64,000 nucleotides of DNA from Streptomyces barringtoniae (GCF_020819595.1 NZ_JAJHNP010000016.1:124001-188000), one strand, 5' to 3'. Positions 42,116 through 49,980 are shown, numbered from the stretch's first letter. Program-made: numbers and translations. The notes: generated by a model from the letters alone, not told the origin.

Positions 42116-42547
42116 CTAGACGAGTTTCACGCCATCGTGGGCGCGGATGGCCGGCGGGGACGCCGCGTCGAGTGCGTCAAGGACGCGGATCGCGTACGCC
42201 TCGTCGGCAAGCTCGGTGACCTCTTCACGGGTGGCCCAGCGCAGCGCACGGGTCTCGTCACCGGTGGTGGGCGTGCCGTCGGCGGCCTCGCAACGGAAGA
42301 CCAGGGAGACGATCAAGCCCTTCATGTTCTTGTAGACGCCGGTCAGGGCCGCCGGAAGCGCGATCTTGATGCCGGTCTCTTCGAGGACTTCGCGCTGGAG
42401 GGCTTCCGGGATGGTCTCCTCGCGTTCGAGGACACCGCCCGGCGGCTCCCACTTGCCGTTGTCACGGCGCTGGATCAGGAGGGCCCGGCCGTGGTCGTCA
42501 ACGACGACCCCGGCGACGCTCACGGAGTGCGGGCGTTCTGTGCTCAC
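42116..42547 (-). CDS. Nudix hydrolase (Pif-like)
   Basis: This 143-residue protein starts at a GTG behind GAGGA. The Nudix box GGVLEREETIPEALQREV-LEETGI fits G-x5-E-x7-REUxEExGU. VVVDDHGRALLIQRRDNGKWEPPGG is the usual lead-in. In pSAM2 the gene next to korSA encodes Pif, a Nudix protein giving transfer immunity, and this gene is likewise adjacent to (divergent from) the GntR/KorSA-like gene. The pSAM2 function is established; applying it here is by context. Confidence 0.85.
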   Translation of the reverse strand: MSTERPHSVSVAGVVVDDHGRALLIQRRDNGKWEPPGGVLEREETIPEALQREVLEETGIKIALPAALTGVYKNMKGLIVSLVFRCEAADGTPTTGDETRALRWATREEVTELADEAYAIRVLDALDAASPPAIRAHDGVKLV

Positions 42548-42602
42548 GTTCCTCGGCCCTCTCGGCTGGCTAGGCTCTCCACCGTAGCAACAACACTCAC
42601 CC

Positions 42603-42611
42603 ACTCGTCTA
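42603..42611 (-). promoter_or_regulatory. TAGACGAGT operator half-site (GntR/Nudix interval)
   Basis: TAGACGAGT on the minus strand between the divergent Nudix and GntR genes. The same 9-mer recurs at 43887, 43963 and 46782. Confidence 0.55.
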
Positions 42612-42633
42612 GATACCTAAAGGAGTACTCAAC

Positions 42634-43422
42634 GTGAGCCCTCTCCCTTCCGGCCTCCTCGGCGATCTCGACCCCACGAGCGATCGTGCGGTCTTCCGGC
42701 AGATCGCTGATCAACTGCGCGAGGCCATTGACCGTGGGCGATTCCGCGAGGGCGAAAAGCTGCCCTCGGAAGCTGAGCTTGTCGAGCACTACGGAGTGTC
42801 CCGGATGACCGTCCGGAACTCCTTCTCCATCCTCCAGGGTGAGGGCCTGGTGCACGCCGAGCACGGCAAGGGCGTCTTCGTGCGGCCCCGGCCGCCCGTG
42901 CGGCGACTCGCCTCCGACCGCTTCGCCCGGCGACACAGGGAGCAGGGAAAGTCCGCGTTCATCGTGGAGGCCAACGCGGCCGGCAGTCACCCCCAGGTCG
43001 ACAGCCTTGAGGTCAAGGAAGAGAAGGCCAGCCAGGACATCTCCACCCGACTCGGCTCCGTCCGGCGCGTGCTCGCCCGGCGGCGCCGGTACCTCCTCGA
43101 CGGACGACCGGTCGAGTTCGCGACCTCCTACCTCCCCCTCGACATCGCGCGCGGCACCCCGATCGCCGAACCCAACCCCGGTCCCGGCGGTATCTATGCC
43201 CGCCTGGAAGAGCTGGGCCATCGTCTCGACCACTTCGAGGAAGAGATCCGCGCCCGGATGCCCTCGCCCGCAGAGGTCAAGACGCTGCACCTGGCGGCCG
43301 GCGTGCCGGTCATCCACCTGATCCGGACCGCGTTCGACACCGAGGGGCGGGCCGTCGAGGTCTGCGACACGGTGATGGCGGCGGACGCGTACGTCCTGTC
43401 GTACCAGCTCCCGGCAACGTGA
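42634..43422 (+). CDS. GntR/HutC-family repressor with UTRA domain (KorSA-like)
   Basis: This 262-residue protein starts at GTG. It has an N-terminal GntR winged helix (FRQIADQLREAIDRGRFREGEKLPSEAELVEHYGVSRMTVRNSFSIL) and a UTRA effector domain (about 95-255; RRVLARRRRYLLDGRPVEFATSYLP, VIHLIRTAFDTEGRAVEV). HutC-type GntR proteins such as KorSA repress replication and transfer genes of AICEs. Repeated TAGACGAGT sites in front of its own gene, the tra operon and the spread genes fit that role. Confidence 0.88.
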   Translation: MSPLPSGLLGDLDPTSDRAVFRQIADQLREAIDRGRFREGEKLPSEAELVEHYGVSRMTVRNSFSILQGEGLVHAEHGKGVFVRPRPPVRRLASDRFARRHREQGKSAFIVEANAAGSHPQVDSLEVKEEKASQDISTRLGSVRRVLARRRRYLLDGRPVEFATSYLPLDIARGTPIAEPNPGPGGIYARLEELGHRLDHFEEEIRARMPSPAEVKTLHLAAGVPVIHLIRTAFDTEGRAVEVCDTVMAADAYVLSYQLPAT

Positions 43423-43444
43423 TCAGATGGGCGGCGGCACAGCT

Positions 43445-43810
43445 CTAGACAGTCGGCTCGTCCTCGCGATCGGGGACGGGTGGGAAGATGTGGCCGATGT
43501 TGTTCCACATGAAGCCCTCCCGCCAGTCGGGCTTGTCGGCCATCCAGCCGAGGAGTGCTTGGAGGACCTTCTCCTGCGACACCGTCCGGGTCTGGTAGTG
43601 CTCCGAGGGAACGCCATCGCGGTATTCCAGCTGGTAGGTGTTGTTGTCGCAGAACCAGACCTGGATGTACCAGTCGCCCTCACGTTCCTCGTCCCGCCGG
43701 TCAAGGATCAAGTACTCGTTGCCGCGTCGCAGGTTGGCGAGCATGGTCCCTACTGCCGGCTTCGTGGGGCGCTTCAGCTCGTAGCCACGGCCGTTGGTCG
43801 CTATCAGCAT
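43445..43810 (-). CDS. AICE-borne hypothetical protein
   Basis: This 121-residue protein has MLIATNGRGYELKRPTKPAV, LANLRRGNEYLILDRRDEEREGDWYIQVWFCDNNTYQLEYRDG and WMADKPDWREGFMWNNIGH. The Trp/Tyr-rich beta-strand pattern resembles small immunity-type proteins of Streptomyces (Imm1-like), but I would not assign it. It faces the GntR gene tail to tail. Confidence 0.65.
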   Translation of the reverse strand: MLIATNGRGYELKRPTKPAVGTMLANLRRGNEYLILDRRDEEREGDWYIQVWFCDNNTYQLEYRDGVPSEHYQTRTVSQEKVLQALLGWMADKPDWREGFMWNNIGHIFPPVPDREDEPTV

Positions 43811-43879
43811 GGGTGGATTGTGGCGGGTGGGTCTGACACCGGCGCACGCTTCTCCGAACTCGTACACCCCAACACGCTT

Positions 43880-43895
43880 ACTCGTATAGACGAGT
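43880..43895. promoter_or_regulatory. KorSA-like operator 1 upstream of the transfer operon
   Basis: ACTCGT-ATAG-ACGAGT, a perfect 6-base inverted repeat containing TAGACGAGT. It lies about 93 bases before the first gene of the rightward transfer operon. Confidence 0.62.
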
Positions 43896-43956
43896 GGGCA
43901 AGTTGTGTGGCACAGTGGTCCGCACGAACCCGGGAGATCGGGTTCGTAGAACGACT

Positions 43957-43971
43957 CTTGTATAGACGAGT
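43957..43971. promoter_or_regulatory. KorSA-like operator 2 upstream of the transfer operon
   Basis: CTTGTATAGACGAGT, one change from operator 1, followed by AGATAGGGG. It ends 16 bases before the TTG start at 43988, in position to block transcription or translation. Confidence 0.6.
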
Positions 43972-43987
43972 AGATAGGGGAAATCCC

Positions 43988-44344
43988 TTGCGTACCATCC
44001 GCGTTGAGACCTCCGCCGCGACGATCCTCCTCACCGAGGCCCCTGAGCCGAAGGTCCGCGACCGGCAGACGGGCGAGATCGCCAAGGACGCGAACAGCGG
44101 TGAGGCCCTGATGACGATCGGCGTCGTCTACATCGAGGACGGCGAGTCGTCGCTGATCAAGGTCACCGTGCCGGAGGGCGGCATCTCCGAGGGGCTGACC
44201 CTCGGGGCACCGGTCTCGCTCCCGGGGCTGGTCGCCCGACCGTGGGAGTCCGTCTTCAACGGCCAGCAGCGACACGGCATCGCCTACCGGGCCGCCGCCG
44301 TCACCCCGGCCGCCTTCCCGGTCGCCACCGGGGCCGCTGCCTGA
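43988..44344 (+). CDS. SCO3933-family regulatory protein of AICEs
   Basis: This 118-residue protein starts at TTG behind AGGGGA. RTIRVETSAATILLTEAPEPKVRDRQTGEIAKDANSGEAL and SLPGLVARPWESVFNGQQRHGIAYRA are the signature of the small conserved protein that precedes the tra gene on Streptomyces AICEs (SCO3933 type). The biochemical role is not known. Its stop overlaps the translocase ATG. Confidence 0.82.
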   Translation: MRTIRVETSAATILLTEAPEPKVRDRQTGEIAKDANSGEALMTIGVVYIEDGESSLIKVTVPEGGISEGLTLGAPVSLPGLVARPWESVFNGQQRHGIAYRAAAVTPAAFPVATGAAA

Positions 44345-45720
44345 TGACCGACCTGACGACGCTCCTGGAGGTGGGTGGCCCCCTCGCCGCGCTCGGCGGC
44401 GGGGCCGCCTACACCCGGGCCAAGCACCCGGCGGTGTACTGGTCCACGGTCGGCCTACCGATATCCACGGCCCGGCTGCTCGGCTCGTACAGCTCGGTCA
44501 TGGAAGCCTGCGGCCTGACCGTGGCCCCCTCCCGGCTCCGGGTCCTCGCCATCAAGGCCACCACCAACCGTGAGGTCCGGCCCGTACCGCCCCGCCGGGG
44601 CCTCATCCGGCCCACCTCGACCGGCCTCCGCATCCGGCTCCGGCTCGCACCGGGGCAGGAACCCGCCGACGTCGCCGCTTCGGCGGAACGACTGCGGCAT
44701 GCCTGGGGTGTGCACGCCGTATACGTCACGACCGTCAAACCGGGCGTGGTCGAACTGCGGCTGGTCGGCTACGACGTACTACGGCGGGTCCGGATGCCCC
44801 GCAAGGTCGCGAACGGCTTCCTCAAGGTTCCGGTCGCGCTTCGGGAAGATGCCACTCCGTTCGTACGGGACTACCGCACCATCCCGCACCAACTCACCCT
44901 CGGCGCCACCCTGTCCGGCAAGTCCATGTACCTGCGCCACCTGATCGCCGGGCTCGCCCGGCAGCCCGTCGCCCTGGTCGGCATCGACTGCAAGCGGGGA
45001 GTGGAGCTGGCGCCCTTCGCCGCTCGGCTCTCGGCGCTGGCCACCGACCCGGAACAGGCGGCCGAACTGCTGCCCGTACTGGTCAAGGAAATGGAGGACC
45101 GATACGACCTGATCAAGACACGACAGGGGATCGCCCTGGATACCCCGGACGAGGAGATCACCTCCGACATCTGGGGCCTGCCCGAGAAGCAACGCCCGGT
45201 GCCCATCGTGCTGTTCGTGGACGAAGTGGCGGAACTGTTCCTCGTCGCCACACGCAAGGACGAGGAACGACGGGACGAGATGGTCACCCAGCTTATCCGC
45301 CTCGCCCAACTCGGCCGCGCCGCCGGCATCTACCTGGAGGTGTGCGGGCAACGCTTCGGCGCCGAACTCGGCAAGGGCGCCACCATGCTGCGGGCCCAGC
45401 TCACCGGCCGCGTATGCCATCGCGTCAACGACGAAGCCTCCGCCAAGATGGCGCTCGGCGACATCGCCCCTGAAGCGGTCTATGCCGCCTGCGCCATCGC
45501 CCCCGAACGGCCCGGCCTCGCCGTGGCCGGTGACACCTCCGGCGGCTGGTCCCGCATCCGCACCCCGTACCTCTCCCTCGGAGACGCAGCCGAGACCTGT
45601 CGTGAGTCGGCATACCTGGTGCCCAACCTGCCCGCGCTCAGGCCCTTCCGACCCGACGTGCCGATACGCCCGGTCGAGGCCGCGACCCCGGCCGTTCTGC
45701 CTCACCCGGTATCCGACTGA
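44344..45720 (+). CDS. FtsK/SpoIIIE-type DNA translocase (TraSA-like)
   Basis: This 458-residue protein has two N-terminal hydrophobic stretches, then a RecA-like motor domain. Walker A is TLGATLSGKSMYLRHLIAGLA, with the GKS preceded by Leu-Ser. Walker B is PIVLFVDEVAELF, and RAQLTGRVCHRVNDEASAKMALGD follows. Single FtsK-type proteins of this family move double-stranded AICE DNA between hyphae through hexameric pores. It is second in the operon after the SCO3933-type gene and before the spread genes. Confidence 0.92.
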   Translation: MTDLTTLLEVGGPLAALGGGAAYTRAKHPAVYWSTVGLPISTARLLGSYSSVMEACGLTVAPSRLRVLAIKATTNREVRPVPPRRGLIRPTSTGLRIRLRLAPGQEPADVAASAERLRHAWGVHAVYVTTVKPGVVELRLVGYDVLRRVRMPRKVANGFLKVPVALREDATPFVRDYRTIPHQLTLGATLSGKSMYLRHLIAGLARQPVALVGIDCKRGVELAPFAARLSALATDPEQAAELLPVLVKEMEDRYDLIKTRQGIALDTPDEEITSDIWGLPEKQRPVPIVLFVDEVAELFLVATRKDEERRDEMVTQLIRLAQLGRAAGIYLEVCGQRFGAELGKGATMLRAQLTGRVCHRVNDEASAKMALGDIAPEAVYAACAIAPERPGLAVAGDTSGGWSRIRTPYLSLGDAAETCRESAYLVPNLPALRPFRPDVPIRPVEAATPAVLPHPVSD

Positions 45721-45758
45721 CCCTTCCCCTCCCGCCCGACTCCAGAAGGAGCCGCATC

Positions 45759-46370
45759 ATGCGCGCCCGCCTGGTCCGCGTCGACGCGGTACTCGTCCAA
45801 GCACTCATCGCCGCCGCGCTGTCCTTCGCCCACCTTCACGACGTCGCCATGGCGGCTGGACAGGACGGGTGGAAGGCGTGGGCCTATCCCATCTCCGTCG
45901 ACCTCTTGCTTGTCGCCGCCTGGCGCCGTCTGCGCTCGGGCACGACCAAAGCGGCGGCCTGGTGCTGGTTCGTCATCGCGCTTACGGCGTCCCTCGGCGC
46001 CAACGTCGCCACCGCCGGCCTCCTCGACCTCGGCAACGTCCCCGCCTGGCTGCGGATCCTCGTCGCTGGCTGGCCCGCCATCGCCTTCCTCGGCGGGACC
46101 CTCCTCGCTCACTCGGCGCCACAGAAGGACGCCAGCACCGAGGACCAGGAGGACGAGCCCGAAACCATGCCCGAACCCTCCGACCAACCCGCCATCGAAG
46201 CACCGCCAGAGCCTCCGCCCGTGCCGGTCCCGTCCGCCCTGGTCGACCACGCCCGAAAGGTCGCCGCCGAGCACCACGCCCGTACCGGCACCGCGATCGA
46301 CACACCGACCCTCCGCGCCCGCCTCGGCGTCCCGGCTCCCATGGCCGAAGCCATCGCCGCCCACCTCTGA
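45759..46370 (+). CDS. DUF2637 spread protein (SpdB-like)
   Basis: This 203-residue protein has three or four membrane helices (LVQALIAAALSFAHLHDVA, YPISVDLLLVAAWRRL, FVIALTASLGANVATAG, ILVAGWPAIAFLGGTLLAH), the DUF2637 arrangement. A Glu/Pro-rich cytoplasmic tail ends in a small helix-turn-helix-like segment (TPTLRARLGVPAPMAEAI). SpdB proteins help intramycelial plasmid spreading. AGAAGGAG precedes the ATG. Confidence 0.88.
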   Translation: MRARLVRVDAVLVQALIAAALSFAHLHDVAMAAGQDGWKAWAYPISVDLLLVAAWRRLRSGTTKAAAWCWFVIALTASLGANVATAGLLDLGNVPAWLRILVAGWPAIAFLGGTLLAHSAPQKDASTEDQEDEPETMPEPSDQPAIEAPPEPPPVPVPSALVDHARKVAAEHHARTGTAIDTPTLRARLGVPAPMAEAIAAHL

Positions 46371-46380
46371 AAGGACATCC

Positions 46381-46572
46381 ATGGCCGCCAACCGCAACTT
46401 CCGCGACGTCACCCGCATCGGCCCCGTCCAGGTCGGCACCTCCTACGACCAGCGTGGCCGCGAGAAGCACACCGCCGCCTGCACGGCTCCGCGCTGCGGC
46501 TTCTCCGCCGACTACGACAGCCGCGCCGCCGCCGAGCTGGCCGCCCGTACCCACCGCTGCCCCGTCCGCTGA
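46381..46572 (+). CDS. Mobile-element transfer protein, small Cys-containing
   Basis: This 63-residue basic protein, MAANRNFRDVTRIGPVQVG onward, has two Cys in ACTAPRCGF and a last one in THRCPVR, suggesting a small zinc-binding fold. Proteins of this kind are annotated as mobile element transfer proteins on AICEs. It starts 10 bases after the DUF2637 stop behind GAAAGGA. Confidence 0.8.
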   Translation: MAANRNFRDVTRIGPVQVGTSYDQRGREKHTAACTAPRCGFSADYDSRAAAELAARTHRCPVR

Positions 46573-46589
46573 AAGGACCAAGGCCAACC

Positions 46590-46784
46590 GTGACCGTCAG
46601 TCTGCCGCTCGTGCTCGTCCTCGGCTTCTTCGTCTGGGGAGCGATCAAGTTCCTCGGCGTCCGGCCCTGGATCGTCGTCCTCATCGCCCTGTTCGGCTTC
46701 TGGCTCTCGCACACCTTCCTCGCCCCCGGCATCGAGTCCGGCACGCGCTCCGGCGTGGGCGTCATAAACGGCACACATGACTAG
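46590..46784 (+). CDS. Small membrane protein of the spread operon
   Basis: This 64-residue protein starts at GTG behind GAAAGGA. It has two hydrophobic helices (LPLVLVLGFFVWGAIKFLG and WIVVLIALFGFWLSHTFL). Its position between transfer genes is that of SpdC-like products. No further assignment is possible. Confidence 0.75.
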   Translation: MTVSLPLVLVLGFFVWGAIKFLGVRPWIVVLIALFGFWLSHTFLAPGIESGTRSGVGVINGTHD

Positions 46785-46790
46785 ACGAGT
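46782..46790 (+). promoter_or_regulatory. TAGACGAGT operator half-site before spdD-like gene
   Basis: TAGACGAGT followed by AGATAAGGAG, closely matching the context at 43963. It suggests a second KorSA-regulated start inside the transfer operon. Confidence 0.5.
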
Positions 46791-46809
46791 AGATAAGGAG
46801 AGTCCGGCC

Positions 46810-47055
46810 GTGTTCCTGCCCAAGTACCCGGACAACCCCACCCCTCCGCCCGCCCACACCCACACCCCGACGGACCCGGCGCCGCTCCAGCGCTACCGCC
46901 CGTCCCTCTCCATCGATCAGAAGACGGGCGCGGCCCTGATCGTCGGTGGCGTAGTCCTCACCGCGCTACTGGCCGCCGTCGCTGTCACGGCCATCTCGGT
47001 GGCCATCGCCGCCGTGGTCCTGCGCTCGCTCCTCCGCGAGCACAACCGGCGCTGA
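46810..47055 (+). CDS. SpdD-like small membrane protein
   Basis: This 81-residue protein starts at GTG nine bases after AAGGAG. FLPKYPDNPTPPPAHTHTPT then a single long hydrophobic segment (ALIVGGVVLTALLAAVAVTAISVAIAAVVL) and a basic end match the SpdD layout of Streptomyces plasmids. An in-frame ATG at 46777 overlapping the preceding gene is the alternative start. Confidence 0.78.
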   Translation: MFLPKYPDNPTPPPAHTHTPTDPAPLQRYRPSLSIDQKTGAALIVGGVVLTALLAAVAVTAISVAIAAVVLRSLLREHNRR

Positions 47056-47221
47056 CGCGCCTTGACCTCCGGGGCGGCGCGACACGGCCAAGCATCCGCC
47101 GCCCCGGCGGCCCATTCCTCCCGACAACGCCAGTCAGAAGGAGACCGCCATCTTCGCCCGCACCACCCCGCCCCCGCTCCCGGAACTCAGCAACCTCGCC
47201 GCCGACGGGACCCTGCCGGGT

Positions 47222-48493
47222 ATGCTCCGGCAGCTCTCCGGGCTCGGCGGCTGCACCCACCCCATCCGGCTGGACGGCCACCGCACCGAGTACGACGTCG
47301 ACACCACCACCGGTGAGATCGGCCGTGTCCTCCAGCATCTCGACTCGACCGCCCTCCCGGCCGGCCAACTCCTCGTCCGCTGCAACAACCGCCGTACCAC
47401 CCGCTGCCCTGCCTGCGCCGAGGTCTACCGCCGTGACACCTTCCACCTGATCACCGCCGGACTGCGCGGCGGAAAGGGCACCCCGGAACGCGTCGCCGCC
47501 CATCCCCGCGTCTTCGCCACCTTCACCGCCCCCGGCTTCGGCCCGGTCCACAACCGCCGTACCGATGGCCGCCGGTGCCGCTGCGGCACCCACCATGACC
47601 AGGACGACGACACCCTTGGCACCCCGCTCGACCCGGACACGTACGACTACGAAGCCGCCGTCCTATGGAACGCGCACGCCGGGCAGCTCTGGCGCCGCTT
47701 CTCCATCTACCTGCGCCGTGAGGTCGCCAAGCGCGCGGGCCTGTCACAGCGCCGGTTCCGCGAACACGCCCGTGTCTCCTTCGCCAAGGTCGCCGAGTAC
47801 CAGAAGCGCGGTGCGGTCCACTTCCATGCCGTGATCCGCATCGATGGCCCCGGCGGTGGAGAGACTCCGCCCCCGGCCTGGGCCACCGCTGACTTGCTCA
47901 CTGACGCCATTAAGGCAGCAGCCGTCAATGCCCGTGTCGACGGTCCGGTGATCGAGGGCCGCACTCATACCTTCGCCTTCGGCCGCCAACTCGACATCCG
48001 CACCATTCGCTCCGCCGACTTCAACGACGGCCAGGAGCTGACCGAGCGGGCCGTAGCGGCGTACATCGCCAAGTACGCCACCAAGGGCGCCGAGACCGCG
48101 ACGGGTGCCCTCGACCGCCCGCTCAAGTTCGCCGCCGAACTCGCCCAGTTCGACATCAGCGACCACGCCCGCCGCCTCATCCGAACCGCTTGGACCCTCG
48201 GCGCCCGCAAGGACCTGGAACACCTCCGTCTGCGCGCCTGGGCCCACATGCTCGGATTCCGCGGCCACTTCTCCACCAAGTCCCGCCGTTACTCCACCAC
48301 CCTCGGCGCACTCCGCGACGCCCGCGCCGAATGGCGCCGCGCCCAGGCAGCAACCGACGAACGCCCGACCGATACGACGTACGTCCTCGCCCACTGGGTC
48401 TTCGCCGGCGCCGGCCTGTCCGACACCGAAGCCTGGCTCGCCGCATCCCTCGAACCCGCCCCCGGAACGGAAGGAGAACCCACCCATGGCTGA
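47222..48493 (+). CDS. repSA: RepSA-type replication initiator
   Basis: This protein of 423 residues or more is a rolling-circle initiator. It shows LGGCTHPIRLDGHRTEYD, a CNNRRTTRCPACAEVYRRDTF zinc-binding stretch, RVFATFTAPGFGPVHNRR, the HUH-like VHFHAVIRIDG and the AAYIAKYATKGAE helix with the candidate catalytic Tyr. The ATG at 47222 has no ribosome site. A perfect AAGGAG lies upstream and is followed after six bases by ATC at 47150, in frame 24 codons earlier, so the natural start may be that ATC. Xis overlaps its 3' end by 8 bases. Confidence 0.88.
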   Translation: MLRQLSGLGGCTHPIRLDGHRTEYDVDTTTGEIGRVLQHLDSTALPAGQLLVRCNNRRTTRCPACAEVYRRDTFHLITAGLRGGKGTPERVAAHPRVFATFTAPGFGPVHNRRTDGRRCRCGTHHDQDDDTLGTPLDPDTYDYEAAVLWNAHAGQLWRRFSIYLRREVAKRAGLSQRRFREHARVSFAKVAEYQKRGAVHFHAVIRIDGPGGGETPPPAWATADLLTDAIKAAAVNARVDGPVIEGRTHTFAFGRQLDIRTIRSADFNDGQELTERAVAAYIAKYATKGAETATGALDRPLKFAAELAQFDISDHARRLIRTAWTLGARKDLEHLRLRAWAHMLGFRGHFSTKSRRYSTTLGALRDARAEWRRAQAATDERPTDTTYVLAHWVFAGAGLSDTEAWLAASLEPAPGTEGEPTHG

Positions 48494-48698
48494 CCGCTAC
48501 CTCACCGTGGCTCAGGTGGCCGAACTCCTCGGGACCACGGAACGCTTCCCGCGTCGCCTGATCGCCGAGCGACGCATCACGTTCGTCAAGGTCGGTCGGC
48601 ACGTTCGCATACCGGAAAGCTCGCTGAGCGCGTTCATCGACGCCCACACGGTTCAGCCGATCGGTCACCGGCGCGGCTCGCTGCGGAGGGTTGCCTGA
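48486..48698 (+). CDS. xis: Excisionase (Xis), MerR-like helix-turn-helix
   Basis: This 70-residue protein: YLTVAQVAELLGTTERFPRRLIAERRITFVKVGRHVRIPESSL is the excisionase/AlpA-type winged helix, and a basic tail follows. It overlaps repSA by 8 bases and int by one base (TGATG), the conserved repSA-xis-int order of AICEs. It would bind near att sites to favour excision. Confidence 0.9.
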   Translation: MADRYLTVAQVAELLGTTERFPRRLIAERRITFVKVGRHVRIPESSLSAFIDAHTVQPIGHRRGSLRRVA

Positions 48699-49855
48699 TG
48701 GCCAACAAGCAGGGGAGGCGTAGAAGCTTCGGGTCGGTCCGGCAGCTCCCATCTGGCCGCTGGCAGGTTCGGTACCGCGATCCCGACACGGGCCAATTGC
48801 GCCCGGCCGAGAAGACGTACCCGACCAAGACCGACGCGCAAGCGGCGCTCACACACATCGAGTCCGACATCGCGCGTGGGCACTGGTCGGACCCGGACGC
48901 CGGGGCAGTGAACTTCGAGGAGTACGCCGTTGCTTGGCTGCGAGACCGGAAGCTGGCCGATCGCACGCGCGAGCGCAACGAGTCGGTGATCCGGTTGCAC
49001 ATCCTGCCCACGTTCGGGGCCGGGAGCGTGGCGGACGTGTCGACGGCTCGGGTGCGCAGCTGGCGCGGCAAGCTCCTCGCGGCCGGCGTCGGGGAGCCGA
49101 CGGTGGTCAAGGCGTATCAGCTGCTCCGGGCCTTGATGAACACGGCGGTGGACGATGAGCTGATCCGGCGCAACCCGTGCCGTATCAAGAGAGCGGACCA
49201 CTACGACGTGCCAGAGCGGCCGGTCCTCACGGTCGCGGAAGTCTTCGCCGTTGCCGATTCCATCGCTCCGCGCTACCGGCTGCTCGTGCTCCTGGCGGCC
49301 TTCACCACTCTCCGGTTCGGAGAGCTGGCGGCCCTGAGGCGCCGGGACATCAACCTGGGGGCACTGACCGTCACAGTGCGCCGCGCTCAGGCCGAACTGC
49401 AGAACGGGCGGCTCTTTGACAAGGCGCCGAAGTCCGCGGCCGGGGTGCGCACTGTTTCCTTCCCGGCCGAGCTGCTCGATGAGGTCACCCGCCACTTGGA
49501 GCACTTTGCCGCGCCTGGCAGCGAGGGGCACATCTTCGTCGGGCCGCAGGGCGGACAACTGCGGCGGAGCAACTTCCGGGACGACTGGGTCAGGGCGCGG
49601 AAGACGGCTGGCGTCACGGCCGAACTGCACTTCCACGACCTTCGGCACACCGGCAATACGCTTGCCTCCACGGCTGGCGCCAGCACGCGCGAGCTGATGA
49701 CCCGGATGGGCCACAGCAGCTCGCGCGCCGCACTGATCTATCAGCACATGACCAGCGACCGGGACCGCGCCATCGCCGACCGGCTCGGTGCGATGATCCG
49801 GGGCGGCGGGGGAGTGGCCTCCGAACCCTTCGAGAAGGACCCTGCGGGCCCGTAG
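48698..49855 (+). CDS. int: Tyrosine site-specific integrase
   Basis: This 385-residue protein has an N-terminal arm-binding/AP2-like segment (SVRQLPSGRWQVRYRDPDTGQL), a SAM-like core-binding domain (about 70-160) and a catalytic domain. Visible active-site parts are LLAAFTTLRFGELAAL (first Arg), LHFHDLRHTGNTLAS (H-x-x-R-H) and ALIYQHMTSDRDR (catalytic Tyr). It lies 80 bases from attR in tRNA-Arg. A truncated relative is present beside attL. Confidence 0.94.
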   Translation: MANKQGRRRSFGSVRQLPSGRWQVRYRDPDTGQLRPAEKTYPTKTDAQAALTHIESDIARGHWSDPDAGAVNFEEYAVAWLRDRKLADRTRERNESVIRLHILPTFGAGSVADVSTARVRSWRGKLLAAGVGEPTVVKAYQLLRALMNTAVDDELIRRNPCRIKRADHYDVPERPVLTVAEVFAVADSIAPRYRLLVLLAAFTTLRFGELAALRRRDINLGALTVTVRRAQAELQNGRLFDKAPKSAAGVRTVSFPAELLDEVTRHLEHFAAPGSEGHIFVGPQGGQLRRSNFRDDWVRARKTAGVTAELHFHDLRHTGNTLASTAGASTRELMTRMGHSSSRAALIYQHMTSDRDRAIADRLGAMIRGGGGVASEPFEKDPAGP

Positions 49856-49856
49856 T

Positions 49857-49873
49857 GGCACGCCTGTGGCACG
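49857..49873. repeat. Putative integrase arm-type site (right)
   Basis: GGCACGCCTGTGGCACG matches 36367-36383 at 16 of 17 positions in the same orientation. It begins right after the int stop codon. Confidence 0.5.
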
Positions 49874-49887
49874 ACCCCTGAAACGCC

Positions 49888-49930
49888 GAAGGGCCAGCCT
49901 GGGAGGAAACCCCTCCTGAGCTGGCCCTTC
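49888..49930. terminator. Strong hairpin between int and tRNA-Arg
   Basis: GAAGGGCCAGC and GCTGGCCCTTC (11 base pairs) enclose GGAGG/CCTCC. A C/T run follows on the plus strand. It should end transcription from both int and the opposing tRNA gene. Confidence 0.8.
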
Positions 49931-49934
49931 TCTC

Positions 49935-49980
49935 TGTGCCCCCGGCAGGATTCGAACCTGCGACACCCGCTTTAGGAGAG
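49935..49980 (-). repeat. attR: 46-bp repeat overlapping tRNA-Arg
   Basis: Identical to attL (36217-36262). Most of it lies inside the intact tRNA-Arg gene, so integration regenerates the tRNA 3' half. Confidence 0.9.

Larger units (their letters stand above)
36217..49980. mobile_element. pSAM2-like AICE integrated in tRNA-Arg(CCT)
   Basis: A 13.8-kb segment is bounded by the 46-bp att repeat. It contains a full AICE backbone: GntR/KorSA-like repressor, Nudix/Pif-like protein, SCO3933-type regulator, FtsK-type DNA translocase, DUF2637 spread protein, further small transfer proteins, RepSA-type initiator, Xis and Int in the canonical order next to attR. Cargo at 36858-40563 is a lower-GC three-gene ABC-3C-like set. 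Such elements excise, replicate by rolling circle and move as double-stranded DNA between mycelia. All core functions look intact except for the odd RepSA start. Confidence 0.9.
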
